Part shown: positions 15,659 through 25,194 of the stretch, one piece after another | How positions within the stretch are numbered: position 1 is the stretch's first letter | How the letters are laid out: each line of letters starts with the position of its first letter | Assembly (NCBI RefSeq): GCF_004353185.1 | Contig: NZ_SMUS01000006.1 | Span: 1-64,000, forward strand | Direction of reading: 5' to 3' | Origin: Clostridium cuniculi | Lineage (GTDB): Bacteria > Bacillota > Clostridia > Clostridiales > Clostridiaceae | Length of the DNA: 64,000 nt | Made by a program: the position numbers and the translations under genes | Notes under the pieces: model-generated | Seen by the model: only the letters and a program-made list of their open reading frames with translations | Told to the model about the DNA's origin: nothing | The model's database searches: none

Positions 15659-17749
15659 ATGAATAATAATGTGAACAATAGGAAAAATGGAGAAAAAAAG
15701 AATAATAATAAAAAGTTTTTAATTATTTATGCAGTTATAGCCTTCTTATTTTTATACTCATTTTCAACAGCAAAGGAAATGTTAACGACAAAAGAAATTT
15801 CTTATAATGAATTTGTCCAAATGGTTGAAAATAAGGAAGTTAAAGAAGTTACTGTTGATGGAACAGCACTTGTAATAACACCACAAGATACAAGCGATAT
15901 GAAGGGAAAAGTTCTTTATACTGGTAATGCAAATAATCCAGATTTAATAAAGTTATTATTAGATAATGATGTTGAATATTATCCTCAAATAACAAAACAA
16001 CAATCTGTATTTATGGATTTTATAATACTTAATGTATTACCATTAGTATTAATGTTCTTCATAATTAAATTTGTATTTGGAAAAATGGCTAAGAAAATGG
16101 GTGGTGGCCCAATGGGAATGGGCATGGGAAAAAGTAATGCCAAAGTATATGTTGAAAAAGATATTAAGGTAAGCTTTGAAGATGTTGCAGGACAGGATGA
16201 GGCTAAAGAATCATTAACAGAAATAATAGACTTTTTACATAACCCTAAGAGATATACAGAAATAGGGGCTAAATTACCTAAAGGAGCTCTTTTAGTAGGG
16301 CCTCCAGGGACAGGTAAGACTCTTATAGCAAAAGCTGTTGCAGGTGAAGCAAAGGTACCATTCCTTTCAGTTTCAGGTTCAACTTTCGTTGAAATGTTTG
16401 TTGGGATGGGTGCAGCGAAAGTAAGAGATTTATTTAAAGAAGCAGAAAAAATGGCTCCATGTATAATATTTATAGATGAAATTGACTCTATAGGTAAAAG
16501 CAGAGATAATCAAATGCAAAGTAATGATGAAAGAGAACAAACTTTAAATCAATTACTTACTGAAATGGATGGATTTGATACATCTAAAGGAATAGTTATT
16601 TTAGGTGCTACCAATAGACCAGAAATATTAGATAAAGCACTTTTAAGACCAGGTAGATTTGACAGAAGAGTTATTGTTGATAGACCAGATTTAAAAGGAA
16701 GAATTGCAATATTAAATGTTCACTCTAAAGATGTTAAAATGTCACCAGAAGTTAACTTAGAATCAATTGCAAAAGGAACTCCAGGTGCAGTAGGTGCTGA
16801 TCTTGCTAATATAGTAAATGAAGCAGCGTTAAGAGCAGTTAGAAGTGGAAGAGAATTAGTTATACAAGAAGATTTAGAAGAAGCAGTTGAAGTAATAATT
16901 GCTGGTAAAGAAAAGAAAGATAGAATACTTTCTAAGAGGGAAAGAGAAGTTGTTGCATTCCACGAAGTTGGGCATGCGTTAGTAGCTGGATTATTAGAAG
17001 GTACTGATCCAGTTCATAAAATAACTATAGTTCCAAGAACAATGGGAGCATTAGGATATACAATGCAACTTCCAGAAGAAGAAAAATATCTTGTTTCTAA
17101 GGAAGAGTTAATGAACCAAATTATGGTTATGCTTGGAGGTAGAGCTGCAGAAGAGGAAGTGTTCGACCTAGTATCTACAGGAGCTTCTAATGATATAGAA
17201 AGAGCAACACAAACAGCAAGAAATATGGTTACTATTTATGGTATGACTGATAATTTTGATATGATGGCTTTAGAATCAATTCAAAATAGATACTTAGATG
17301 GTAGAGCTGTTAGAAATTGTAGTGAAGAAACATCAACTTTAGTAGACAAAGAAGTATTAGCAATTATAAGAGAGTGTCACCAAAAGGCAAGAAAGTTATT
17401 AAGAGAGAATAGAGATTTATTAGATAAAATATCTCAATATCTATTAGAAAAGGAAACTATCTTTGGAGATGAATTCTTTAGATTTGTATATGAAAAGTAT
17501 CCAGAGTTAAAGATAAAGAGAGAAGAAGAAAAGAAGAGCAGAGAGAGTGAAAATAATAAAAAAGACTCTAATGAAATAGCAGCAGAAGTAGAAGAAGATT
17601 TACTAGACAGAAAAGTTGCACAAGAAGTAATTGAAGCTGTTGAAAAGGAAGAAGAAAATATTATAAAAGAAACATCTGCAGATGTAGAAATAATATTAGA
17701 CATGGATAAAGAAGTATCTAATAATGATAATGAACCAAAAGATAAATAG
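15659..17749 (+). CDS. ftsH: ATP-dependent zinc metalloprotease FtsH
   Basis: Membrane AAA protease that degrades misfolded membrane proteins and short-lived regulators. Two N-terminal membrane helices (about 19-36 and 118-140) flank an extracytoplasmic domain; a Gly/Met-rich linker follows; Walker A GPPGTGKT is at 214-221, Walker B IIFIDEID at about 269-276, and the zinc site HEVGH at 435-439. The C-terminal 90 residues are highly charged (Glu and Lys) and longer than needed for the protease. Length of 696 residues is within range. Preceded closely by lepB, so the DUF3006-lepB-ftsH trio probably forms a protein export and quality control operon. Confidence 0.97.
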   Translation: MNNNVNNRKNGEKKNNNKKFLIIYAVIAFLFLYSFSTAKEMLTTKEISYNEFVQMVENKEVKEVTVDGTALVITPQDTSDMKGKVLYTGNANNPDLIKLLLDNDVEYYPQITKQQSVFMDFIILNVLPLVLMFFIIKFVFGKMAKKMGGGPMGMGMGKSNAKVYVEKDIKVSFEDVAGQDEAKESLTEIIDFLHNPKRYTEIGAKLPKGALLVGPPGTGKTLIAKAVAGEAKVPFLSVSGSTFVEMFVGMGAAKVRDLFKEAEKMAPCIIFIDEIDSIGKSRDNQMQSNDEREQTLNQLLTEMDGFDTSKGIVILGATNRPEILDKALLRPGRFDRRVIVDRPDLKGRIAILNVHSKDVKMSPEVNLESIAKGTPGAVGADLANIVNEAALRAVRSGRELVIQEDLEEAVEVIIAGKEKKDRILSKREREVVAFHEVGHALVAGLLEGTDPVHKITIVPRTMGALGYTMQLPEEEKYLVSKEELMNQIMVMLGGRAAEEEVFDLVSTGASNDIERATQTARNMVTIYGMTDNFDMMALESIQNRYLDGRAVRNCSEETSTLVDKEVLAIIRECHQKARKLLRENRDLLDKISQYLLEKETIFGDEFFRFVYEKYPELKIKREEEKKSRESENNKKDSNEIAAEVEEDLLDRKVAQEVIEAVEKEEENIIKETSADVEIILDMDKEVSNNDNEPKDK

Positions 17750-17763
17750 GAAATTATAAAAGT

Positions 17764-17802
17764 AAGGGGTTAAGCTAGAAAATTTAATAGCTTAACTCCT
17801 TA
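17764..17802 (+). terminator. Stem-loop after ftsH
   Basis: AAGGGGTTAAGCT pairs with AGCTTAACTCCTT; only a weak T-tail follows, so termination may be partial. Confidence 0.5.
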
Positions 17803-17872
17803 AATGTCTTATATATAGATTAGTAATTTTAAATTAGTAGTTAATTTTAATTTAAATGAAGGGTGTGGCAGT

Positions 17873-19969
17873 TTGAATAAATTTGAATTTTTACAAGAAG
17901 AACAAAATCTAGAGTTAACTTTGGACCTATTAAGTAAAGAAATATTAAATTACATACAAAAAAGAAAAGACGTTGCAGATTACATATTAGAATATAGAAA
18001 AAAATTCATTGAAGAATATAGAGATGATGAAGATAAAGTAATGGAATACTTTGACCATGAGAGATATGTAAAAGAGGAAATGTATAGAACTATAGATAGA
18101 AAATTAGCTGAATTTACAAAATTAAAGGAATCACCTTATTTCGGGAAAGTTAATTTTGAAGATGATGGATATGCAGAGCAAATTTATATTGGTAGATATG
18201 GATTAACTCCAGAAGGAAGTTTTGATGCTGCAATAGTAGATTGGAGAGCTCCAGTTGCATCATTATTCTATAAAGGGACATTAGGAGAAACTAGCTATAA
18301 ATCACCAGATGGAGAAGTTCCAGTAGATATATTAGCAAGAAGACAAATAATGGTTAAAAAAGGGAAATTAGAAGGATTCTTTGATTCAGATGTTGATGTT
18401 AAAGATGATATTCTTCAAATGATTTTATCATCAAATGCAGGGGAAAAGCTTAAAGATATAGTTATGACTATCCAAAAAGAGCAAGATGAAATCATAAGAG
18501 AAGAAAGAATGAAAGTTGTAGTAGTTAATGGAGTTGCAGGTTCAGGAAAGACAACAATTGCTCTTCATAGAGTTGCATATCTTTTATATAACTTTAGGGA
18601 ACAATTAGGAGATAAGGTATTAATATTAGGACCTAATGATATATTTATTGATTATATTGGAGACGTACTTCCTACATTAGGTGAAAGTAATGTTAATCAA
18701 CAAACTTTTGCACATTTTGCAATAAATGAAATTGGATTAAATGAACCAGTAGTTGACTTTACAGCTTATTTAGAAGAAGTTTTAAAAGGTAATGAAGAAG
18801 TTATAAAGGAAATTAAATATAAAGCTGGTCAAGAGTTTATATCCATTTTAGATAAAAAGTGTGAAGATTTAGAAGACAATTACTTTAACTTTAAGCCTGT
18901 TAAGTTCTTTGATGAAGAAGTTGTAGGATTAGAAGAAATTAATGAATTATTTGAAAAGCATTATAAATACATGCCTTTATTTAGAAGAAGTCAAAAAATA
19001 AAGAGAGTTATTACTTCAAAGCTTAAAGATAAAAGAGATGAATTAGTAAGAAATTTAAATGCTGAAGTTAAGGATAAGCTAGCTAGTCTTTCAGAGGATC
19101 AATTAGTAATTGAACAAAATAATATAGAATTCCAAAGAAGAATAAGAATTAGAGAAATAGTTAGAGAACTTATGGCTCAAAAAGAGAATTTAGCAAAGTG
19201 GATAGATAATGAAAGTATAGTAGATATCTATAAGAAATTTACTAATACTAATGAATTATCATATTTAGATTTACCAGCAATTCTTTATTTAATGATTAAA
19301 CTTGATGGTAAGAAAACTAAGCAAGATATTAAACATATAGTAATTGATGAAGCTCAAGATTATAGTATGTTACAATTTATTGTATTAAAAGAATTAACAG
19401 GATGTAGAAGTTACACTATAGTTGGAGATGCAAATCAAAGATTAATAAAAGTAGAAGAAGAGCCTGCTATGCTTAAACTTAAATCACTATTTGGTGGGTT
19501 TGTTAAGAACTACGCTTTAAATAAGAGTTATAGATCAACTTTCCAAATCATGGAGTATGCAAGCAAGTTATTAGATGAAAATGCAATAGTACCATTTGTT
19601 AGAAAAGGTAAATATGATGTTGAAGAAGTTGAAGTTAAGGATGAAGATGATTTAATAGATACTATCTTAGAAACATTAGAAGAATATGATGATGAAAATT
19701 ATGATAATATTGCAATAATAACTAAGGATAAAGAAGAACTTAAAAAGATAGCACCAGAGATTAAGAAATTTACTAAGATTTTAGCTTTTGATAGAGAAGA
19801 TGTTATTTATAGAGGTGGTAGAGTTATAGTTCCATCATATTATGCAAAAGGATTAGAGTTTGATGGAGTTATAATAGTTAATTTTGATGAGAATACAGAT
19901 GATCTAGTTAAATATATTATGGCAACTAGAGCACTTCATAGATTAAAGGTAATAAATTATAAAAAATAG
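17873..19969 (+). CDS. helD: HelD/HelR-type superfamily 1 helicase-like ATPase
   Basis: 698-residue UvrD/Rep-like ATPase. A long coiled N-terminal region (EEQNLELTLDLLSKEILNYIQ) precedes Walker A GVAGSGKTTIALHRVAYLLY near residue 220, a Walker B-like HIVIDEAQDYS, the IVGDANQRL motif and a C-terminal VIIVNFDE / YIMATRALHRL. This layout is that of HelD proteins that bind RNA polymerase and release it from nucleic acid, not that of repair helicases. Start is TTG 17873 with AAGGGTGTGG upstream. Single gene after ftsH, ending at a strong terminator. Confidence 0.85.
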   Translation: MNKFEFLQEEQNLELTLDLLSKEILNYIQKRKDVADYILEYRKKFIEEYRDDEDKVMEYFDHERYVKEEMYRTIDRKLAEFTKLKESPYFGKVNFEDDGYAEQIYIGRYGLTPEGSFDAAIVDWRAPVASLFYKGTLGETSYKSPDGEVPVDILARRQIMVKKGKLEGFFDSDVDVKDDILQMILSSNAGEKLKDIVMTIQKEQDEIIREERMKVVVVNGVAGSGKTTIALHRVAYLLYNFREQLGDKVLILGPNDIFIDYIGDVLPTLGESNVNQQTFAHFAINEIGLNEPVVDFTAYLEEVLKGNEEVIKEIKYKAGQEFISILDKKCEDLEDNYFNFKPVKFFDEEVVGLEEINELFEKHYKYMPLFRRSQKIKRVITSKLKDKRDELVRNLNAEVKDKLASLSEDQLVIEQNNIEFQRRIRIREIVRELMAQKENLAKWIDNESIVDIYKKFTNTNELSYLDLPAILYLMIKLDGKKTKQDIKHIVIDEAQDYSMLQFIVLKELTGCRSYTIVGDANQRLIKVEEEPAMLKLKSLFGGFVKNYALNKSYRSTFQIMEYASKLLDENAIVPFVRKGKYDVEEVEVKDEDDLIDTILETLEEYDDENYDNIAIITKDKEELKKIAPEIKKFTKILAFDREDVIYRGGRVIVPSYYAKGLEFDGVIIVNFDENTDDLVKYIMATRALHRLKVINYKK

Positions 19970-20056
19970 TAGAAATACCTATAATCAAAAGGACTTATAG
20001 AGTGACTTTGGATATGTATATATAGAAAATATAAATTTTAATCTGAGATAATAAAA

Positions 20057-20092
20057 AATATTACCGAAAATTATATTTTCGGTAATATTTTT
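20057..20092. terminator. Bidirectional terminator between helD and the prepilin-like gene
   Basis: AATATTACCGAAAA pairs with TTTTCGGTAATATT, followed by TTT on the plus strand and T-rich sequence on the minus strand. Confidence 0.85.
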
Positions 20093-20172
20093 AGCTTATA
20101 AAATTAATTATATATAACTATATGTAGTCTTTTTTACTTTTTATTAAAATAAGTTAATCTTAAATTATAATA

Positions 20173-20658
20173 TTAATTAACATCATAGGTAGTTATCATT
20201 ACTTGTATTGCATTTTCTCCTAAAACTGAAAATGAAGAACCTAAATCATTTTCTAACTTCTTAATTCCACTATTACTTATTTTTTTATCATAGTATATAT
20301 CTATTCTAACTTCTCCTCTTTGGTGGTCATCACATAAAACATAGCTTCCACCAAAAGGAATAGATAACTTATCTACATATTGACTAATAGGATCAGTGCT
20401 TACTTCCTGAAGATTAGTAAGAAGTTTACCATCCGAACTTTTGCTCCAAATTGTAGTACCCTTTTCAGCATATTCACCTATTTCTTCTTTAATAAGTAAG
20501 CTAGCATTTTTAATTTTTCGTATATCTTCTTCTAAACCTACAATTTTGGCTCTTTCTATGTATACATATACTTTGGGAGTAAGTACTGCAGATAGTATAG
20601 CTAATATAGCCATTACTGCCATTAATTCTAATAATGTAAATCCATTTTTTTTAGTCAT
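20173..20658 (-). CDS. Type IV prepilin-like protein 1
   Basis: 161 residues with a class III (prepilin) leader: MTKKNG then FTLLELMAVMAILAILSAVL, with Glu at position +5 of the mature protein as needed for pilus assembly. The rest is a soluble pilin-like head with cysteine only once (VLCDDHQ). It would be cut by a prepilin peptidase and assembled into a pilus or pseudopilus, but no pilus assembly genes are in the window. SD AGGAGCG precedes the start on the minus strand. It is divergent from the diguanylate cyclase gene, with a 428-base A+T-rich region between them. Confidence 0.85.
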   Translation of the reverse strand: MTKKNGFTLLELMAVMAILAILSAVLTPKVYVYIERAKIVGLEEDIRKIKNASLLIKEEIGEYAEKGTTIWSKSSDGKLLTNLQEVSTDPISQYVDKLSIPFGGSYVLCDDHQRGEVRIDIYYDKKISNSGIKKLENDLGSSFSVLGENAIQVMITTYDVN

Positions 20659-21086
20659 GATATCGCTCCTATAATAACTTATAAAATAATTTATATTAAA
20701 TATGAATATTTTAATATAAATATAATAGTATTAGTCACAGTATTACTTTAAAATATATTATATAAATATGTCAATATTAAAATATCTACATTGTTTTTAA
20801 GAATTTTTTATTGAAATGAAAATATAATTATTGCTATAATACCTTCGATATATAAATAATATTAATCTTTCATATTAGTAATTTTACTTTAAAAATATAA
20901 GAGAAATTTTAGGGTTAAATAGTATAAAAATCTTAGTTTTAATATTTAATTACTAAAAATATCTTTTTTACAACGTATATCTATATATTTTTTTTGAGGA
21001 ATATATAATTTTTATGAAATTAAAATACAAGAAAAAACTATTAGAAGACTAAAAATTATTATTAGGAATATGAAGGGAGCGTTAAT
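20659..21086. other. Intergenic region between divergent prepilin-like and GGDEF genes
   Basis: Very A+T-rich, no clear hairpin or riboswitch core. A 12-codon frame at 21014-21052 (MKLKYKKKLLED, stop) resembles the first residues of the following gene (MKTKYKKKIIIS); it may be chance, a leader peptide or a relic of a duplicated gene start. Confidence 0.4.
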
Positions 21087-23084
21087 TTGAAAACTAAATA
21101 TAAGAAAAAAATTATAATAAGTAGTGGAATATTTACCTTTATTCTAATCATTTTATTTTTCTTAATAAAAAATACTGATAAAGTATTAGAAGATAATAAT
21201 ATACATAATAAAGAAAATATAATTACATATATTGAAGAGGCAGTTAAAAATCAAACTATTATTACAGATGATATTGAAAAAATTAATCAATATTTATTAG
21301 AAAAAACGCATGATAGTGAATATTATTTTATAAAGGGGTATTTAGATTATATAAATAGTGATTATAAACAGGCTATTGAAAATTTTAATTTAGCTTCAAA
21401 AAATATTGTATATTCGGACTTACAATTTATAAAAATTTATACTTATATTTTATTAAATGAATCACTACAAATGGAAAATCAAAATGATTCACTAATAGAA
21501 AATTGTAAAATTGCTTTAAATTATATATCTGAAAATAAAAATTATAAAAATGATATAGATTTAATATGGAGAACTATAAGTGTATTACTAAATAATGAAG
21601 AACAAATAAATGAAAGTATTTCTCTATTAAACTCTTATTTAAATAATACAAAAGGATTAACTGATGAAAGTATAGTTAGATTAACAGGTAATATAGGGCA
21701 ATTGTATAGATTGGTATATAAATACTCAGATGCTATGTATAATTATTTAGATGCTATCAATATTATTGAATCAAACCCTTCTATTCCTAATGGAGATTAT
21801 TACAAAATTAAGCTATTAACAAACATAGCAGATATAAATTTTACTGTAAATGAATATGAAAATGCAATAAACTATTATAATAAATCTTTAAGCATTAAAT
21901 TAGACGATAAAAATAAAGATGCATTAAGTAAAAGTATCACTATAATTAATAAGTGCCAAGCCTATATTGAGTTAGAGCAATATGAAACTGCTATTCAATT
22001 TGTTAATGAATTAAACGAGTTATTACCTTATCTTGATTATGATGTTAAAGATGATATTGAAATACTTATGTGTAATATACTTGCTTTAGCTAATATATAT
22101 CAACATAACTTTGAAGAAGCAGAAATACAACTTACAAAGGCAACGGAATTATTAGAGAAAGATGATTTTGAGTATTCATTAAATAAAGATTCTTTTATTA
22201 GATTAGCTTATGCCAAATTATATAAAGAACAAAAAGTATATGACCAATCATTATTAACATATAATCAAGTGTTGCAGGAATCTATTAATAAGGGCTTAGG
22301 ATTAGAAGAAGAAATTTATAAGCAAATTAGTGAGATATATAAGGAAAAACAAGATTTAAATAATTATATTAAATATAATGAATTGTATATTAATCAAAAA
22401 GATTATAGTATTCAGATTTTTAAAGAAGACTATATGGAATATACAACTAATTTATATGAAAGTAATTTATTAAAAGCAAAGTCACAGAGATACAAATTAA
22501 ATTTATTAATTATGCTTTTTAGCTTAATTATATTATCTATTATAGTATTAAGTAAAACTAGATCTGTGAAAAACTTACGTAACTCAAATTTTACTGATTC
22601 TATGACAGGTTTAAATAATAGAAAATATTTAGATTACTATATGATTAAAAATAATAAAAATGTGCTAAAAAAACAGATTTCTGTAATCATTATTGATATT
22701 GATTACTTTAAAAAATATAATGATAATTATGGGCATATTGAAGGAGACAAAATAATAAAAGAAGTTGCAAACACACTAAAAAGTAGTGTTAGAAAGAGTG
22801 ATATTACAATTAGATATGGGGGAGAAGAAATGGTCTTAATTCTCTTCGATATATCACTTAAGGACACTGAAATTATTGCTCAAAAAATACAAACTAATCT
22901 TAGAAATAAGAAAATTAAACACGAATATTCTGAAGTAAGTAATCTAGTGACTATAAGTATTGGTATATATAATACTAAATTTGTAGGTCAGGATATATAT
23001 GATTTAATAAATAAAGCTGATATGGCCCTTTATAAAGCTAAAAAAGGTGGACGAAATAGATATGAGGTATTAGTTGATCAATAA
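21087..23084 (+). CDS. Membrane TPR-GGDEF diguanylate cyclase
   Basis: 665 residues. An N-terminal membrane helix (IIISSGIFTFILIILFFLI, about 9-27) is followed by a long extracytoplasmic region of TPR-like helical repeats (for example YKQAIENFNLA, YSDAMYNYLDAINII, YENAINYYNKSLSI, YETAIQFVNELNEL), a second membrane helix (LLIMLFSLIILSIIVL, about 470-488) and a C-terminal GGDEF domain. The active-site loop is GGEEM at about 578-582, and an RxxD inhibitory site (RKSD) lies five residues before it. It should make cyclic di-GMP in response to a signal sensed outside. TTG start with AAGGGAGCG upstream. Neighbouring prepilin-like gene fits the known link between c-di-GMP and type IV pili in clostridia, but a direct link is inference. 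Confidence 0.88.
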   Translation: MKTKYKKKIIISSGIFTFILIILFFLIKNTDKVLEDNNIHNKENIITYIEEAVKNQTIITDDIEKINQYLLEKTHDSEYYFIKGYLDYINSDYKQAIENFNLASKNIVYSDLQFIKIYTYILLNESLQMENQNDSLIENCKIALNYISENKNYKNDIDLIWRTISVLLNNEEQINESISLLNSYLNNTKGLTDESIVRLTGNIGQLYRLVYKYSDAMYNYLDAINIIESNPSIPNGDYYKIKLLTNIADINFTVNEYENAINYYNKSLSIKLDDKNKDALSKSITIINKCQAYIELEQYETAIQFVNELNELLPYLDYDVKDDIEILMCNILALANIYQHNFEEAEIQLTKATELLEKDDFEYSLNKDSFIRLAYAKLYKEQKVYDQSLLTYNQVLQESINKGLGLEEEIYKQISEIYKEKQDLNNYIKYNELYINQKDYSIQIFKEDYMEYTTNLYESNLLKAKSQRYKLNLLIMLFSLIILSIIVLSKTRSVKNLRNSNFTDSMTGLNNRKYLDYYMIKNNKNVLKKQISVIIIDIDYFKKYNDNYGHIEGDKIIKEVANTLKSSVRKSDITIRYGGEEMVLILFDISLKDTEIIAQKIQTNLRNKKIKHEYSEVSNLVTISIGIYNTKFVGQDIYDLINKADMALYKAKKGGRNRYEVLVDQ

Positions 23085-23248
23085 TAATTATATTAAATAG
23101 ATTTGTGAAAAATGAGAAATTAATATATAAATGTAAAAATTTATTATAATATATTAAATATTTATACGAAAAATTAAAAAACTATTTACTTAGATGTATA
23201 AGTATTGTATATTTATAATAGAATTAATTTGACAAATAGATATGAAGT
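23085..23248. other. Intergenic, upstream of second lysine riboswitch
   Basis: A+T-rich with TTGACA at 23229-23234, which could be a -35 box, though no good -10 lies at the right distance before the aptamer. No terminator of note after the GGDEF gene was found. Confidence 0.3.
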
Positions 23249-23416
23249 AGATAGAGGTTGCGATATTCAAGAGTATATTTGTGGAGGTAAGCACTGTGAA
23301 TCAGATAGAAAGGGAATATTCGCCGAAACATATGGTTAATGCTTTAAAACTATATAGTTGGGGTTATGTATAAGATATATAACACTGTCACAAACTCATT
23401 TGTGAAGAGCTATCAC
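23249..23416 (+). ncRNA. Lysine riboswitch upstream of the YfcC-family transporter gene
   Basis: The L-box blocks are present in order: GATAGAGGTTGCGAT, AAGAGTAT, GGAGG, GAAAGGGAATATTCGCCGAA (23308-23327), GTTGGGG, ACACTGTCAC, then GAAGAGCTATC closing the basal stem with GATAG. It differs from the lysA copy in arm lengths and in GGTTGC for GGTGC, but the core is intact. A terminator follows at 23474. This places the downstream transporter and peptidase under lysine control. Confidence 0.85.
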
Positions 23417-23473
23417 TAGGTTGTATTTCGTATAATATTTTTTTAGAGAGTATTAGGAGTGTTATGAAAATAT

Positions 23474-23509
23474 AGTCTTGAGTGAATAAGCTCAAGACTT
23501 ATTTTATTT
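23474..23509 (+). terminator. Riboswitch terminator before the YfcC gene
   Basis: AGTCTTGAG pairs with CTCAAGACT, followed by TATTTTATTT; located between the aptamer and the transporter gene. Confidence 0.8.
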
Positions 23510-23589
23510 GTATAGGAATAAATGAAATCTAAAAATATCTCCTTCAAACTATCATGTCAGGACATTGAAATTAGGGAGGAAAAGAACTA

Positions 23590-25032
23590 ATGCAAAATGT
23601 AACAAATAACGAAAGAAAAGGTCTTTTTAAGAAGTTTAACGGTGGAATTAAAATTCCACATACATTAGTAATTATTTTTGCAATAATTATTTTAGTTGCT
23701 ATAGCTACTTACATAGTTCCAGGAGGAGCTTATGAAAGAGTAGTAACAGAAGTAAATGGGCAGAGTAGAACTGTAGTTTTAAATGGTTCATTTACATATG
23801 TTGAAAATGAATCACAAGGATTATTCCAAGTAATGCAAGCACCGGTAAAAGGGATTGAACAGTCAGCAGAAATTATAGCTTTCTTATTAATCGTTGGTGG
23901 TGCATTTAATTTAATAACAAGAACAAAGGCAATAGATTCAGCTATTGCTAAGGTTGTTAGTATATTTAAAGGAAATGAGATATTAATAATACCTATTATA
24001 TTTACACTATTTTCTCTTGGTGGAGCAACTTTTGGTATGACAGAAGAGTCTATACCATTTATAACAATATTAGTTCCATTAATGCTTGCTTTAGGATTTG
24101 ATAGCATATTAGCAGTTGGAATAAGTTACTTAGGATGTATTGTAGGATTTGCAACAGCTATGCTTAATCCATTTACAGTTGGAATAGCACAGTCAATAGC
24201 TGAAATTCCATTATTCTCAGGTGTAGCATATCGTACTATTTTATGGATTATAACTACAATTGTAGGAATTATATTCTTAATGATTTATGCAAGAAAAATT
24301 AAGAAAAATCCTGAGTTTAGTCCAGTATATAAATTAGACGAAGAAAAACGTAAAAAGTTAAGTAAAACTCAAAGTGAAGAAGTTAAATTTACATTTGCTC
24401 ATAAAATTATTATTGCCTCAATAGGTGTTTGTTTAGCAGTTATTATTTGGGGAGTATTAAAGCAAGGGTTCTGGATTCCAGAGATAGCAGCAGTATTTTT
24501 AATAACAGGAGTATTTGCAGGAATTGTTGGTGGATTAAAAGCAGATGAAATGGCAGAAGCATTTATAGCTGGTGCTAAAGATATGATTGGAGCAGCCATG
24601 ATAATTGGATTTGCAAGAGCTATAGTAATAATAGCTGAAAATGCTCAAATAATAGATACAATATTATATGGATTATCATCATTTATAGGTAAGTTACCAT
24701 CAATGTTAGCTGCATGCTTTATGTTACCAGTTCAAATGTTTATAAATTTCTTTGTTATTTCAGGTTCAGGACAAGCAGCCTTAACAATGCCAATATTAGC
24801 ACCATTAGGTGACTTACTTGAAATATCAAGACAAACTACAGTATTAATATTTCAATTAGGAGATGGTTTCTCAAATGCTATTTTCCCAACATCAGGAGTA
24901 TTAATGGCGTGTTTAGGAATGGCTGGAATACCATATTCAAAATGGTTTAAATGGATTTTACCATTACAAGTTATTTTATTTGCTTTAGGTATAGTATTTA
25001 TAACTACTGCAATGATGATGGGATGGGCATAA
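23590..25032 (+). CDS. yfcC: YfcC-family transporter, probable lysine or lysine-peptide carrier
   Basis: 480-residue membrane protein with about twelve helices. Family features include PHTLVIIFAIIILVAIATYIVPGGAYER at the start, FSLGGATFGMTEESIPF, and FFVISGSGQAALTMPILAPL near the C-terminus, as in YfcC proteins of the ion transporter superfamily (related to AbgT, DcuC and NhaC-like carriers). The family substrate is usually annotated as C4-dicarboxylates or basic amino acids without firm proof. The lysine riboswitch in front argues for lysine, a precursor or a lysine-containing peptide. SD AGGGAGG precedes ATG 23590. The M20 peptidase gene follows after 162 bases with no clear terminator. Confidence 0.85.
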   Translation: MQNVTNNERKGLFKKFNGGIKIPHTLVIIFAIIILVAIATYIVPGGAYERVVTEVNGQSRTVVLNGSFTYVENESQGLFQVMQAPVKGIEQSAEIIAFLLIVGGAFNLITRTKAIDSAIAKVVSIFKGNEILIIPIIFTLFSLGGATFGMTEESIPFITILVPLMLALGFDSILAVGISYLGCIVGFATAMLNPFTVGIAQSIAEIPLFSGVAYRTILWIITTIVGIIFLMIYARKIKKNPEFSPVYKLDEEKRKKLSKTQSEEVKFTFAHKIIIASIGVCLAVIIWGVLKQGFWIPEIAAVFLITGVFAGIVGGLKADEMAEAFIAGAKDMIGAAMIIGFARAIVIIAENAQIIDTILYGLSSFIGKLPSMLAACFMLPVQMFINFFVISGSGQAALTMPILAPLGDLLEISRQTTVLIFQLGDGFSNAIFPTSGVLMACLGMAGIPYSKWFKWILPLQVILFALGIVFITTAMMMGWA

Positions 25033-25194
25033 AATAACTATAGATTAACCTTAATACAATTAAATATATATGATAAAATATGCTCAATATCTGTTATATA
25101 AGATTGTTGTTAATAATATTTCTTGGTGACAGGTAGAGAGTATATTTTTATATAAATTTAGAAGTTTATAAAATAATATGGGAGGTATTAATAA

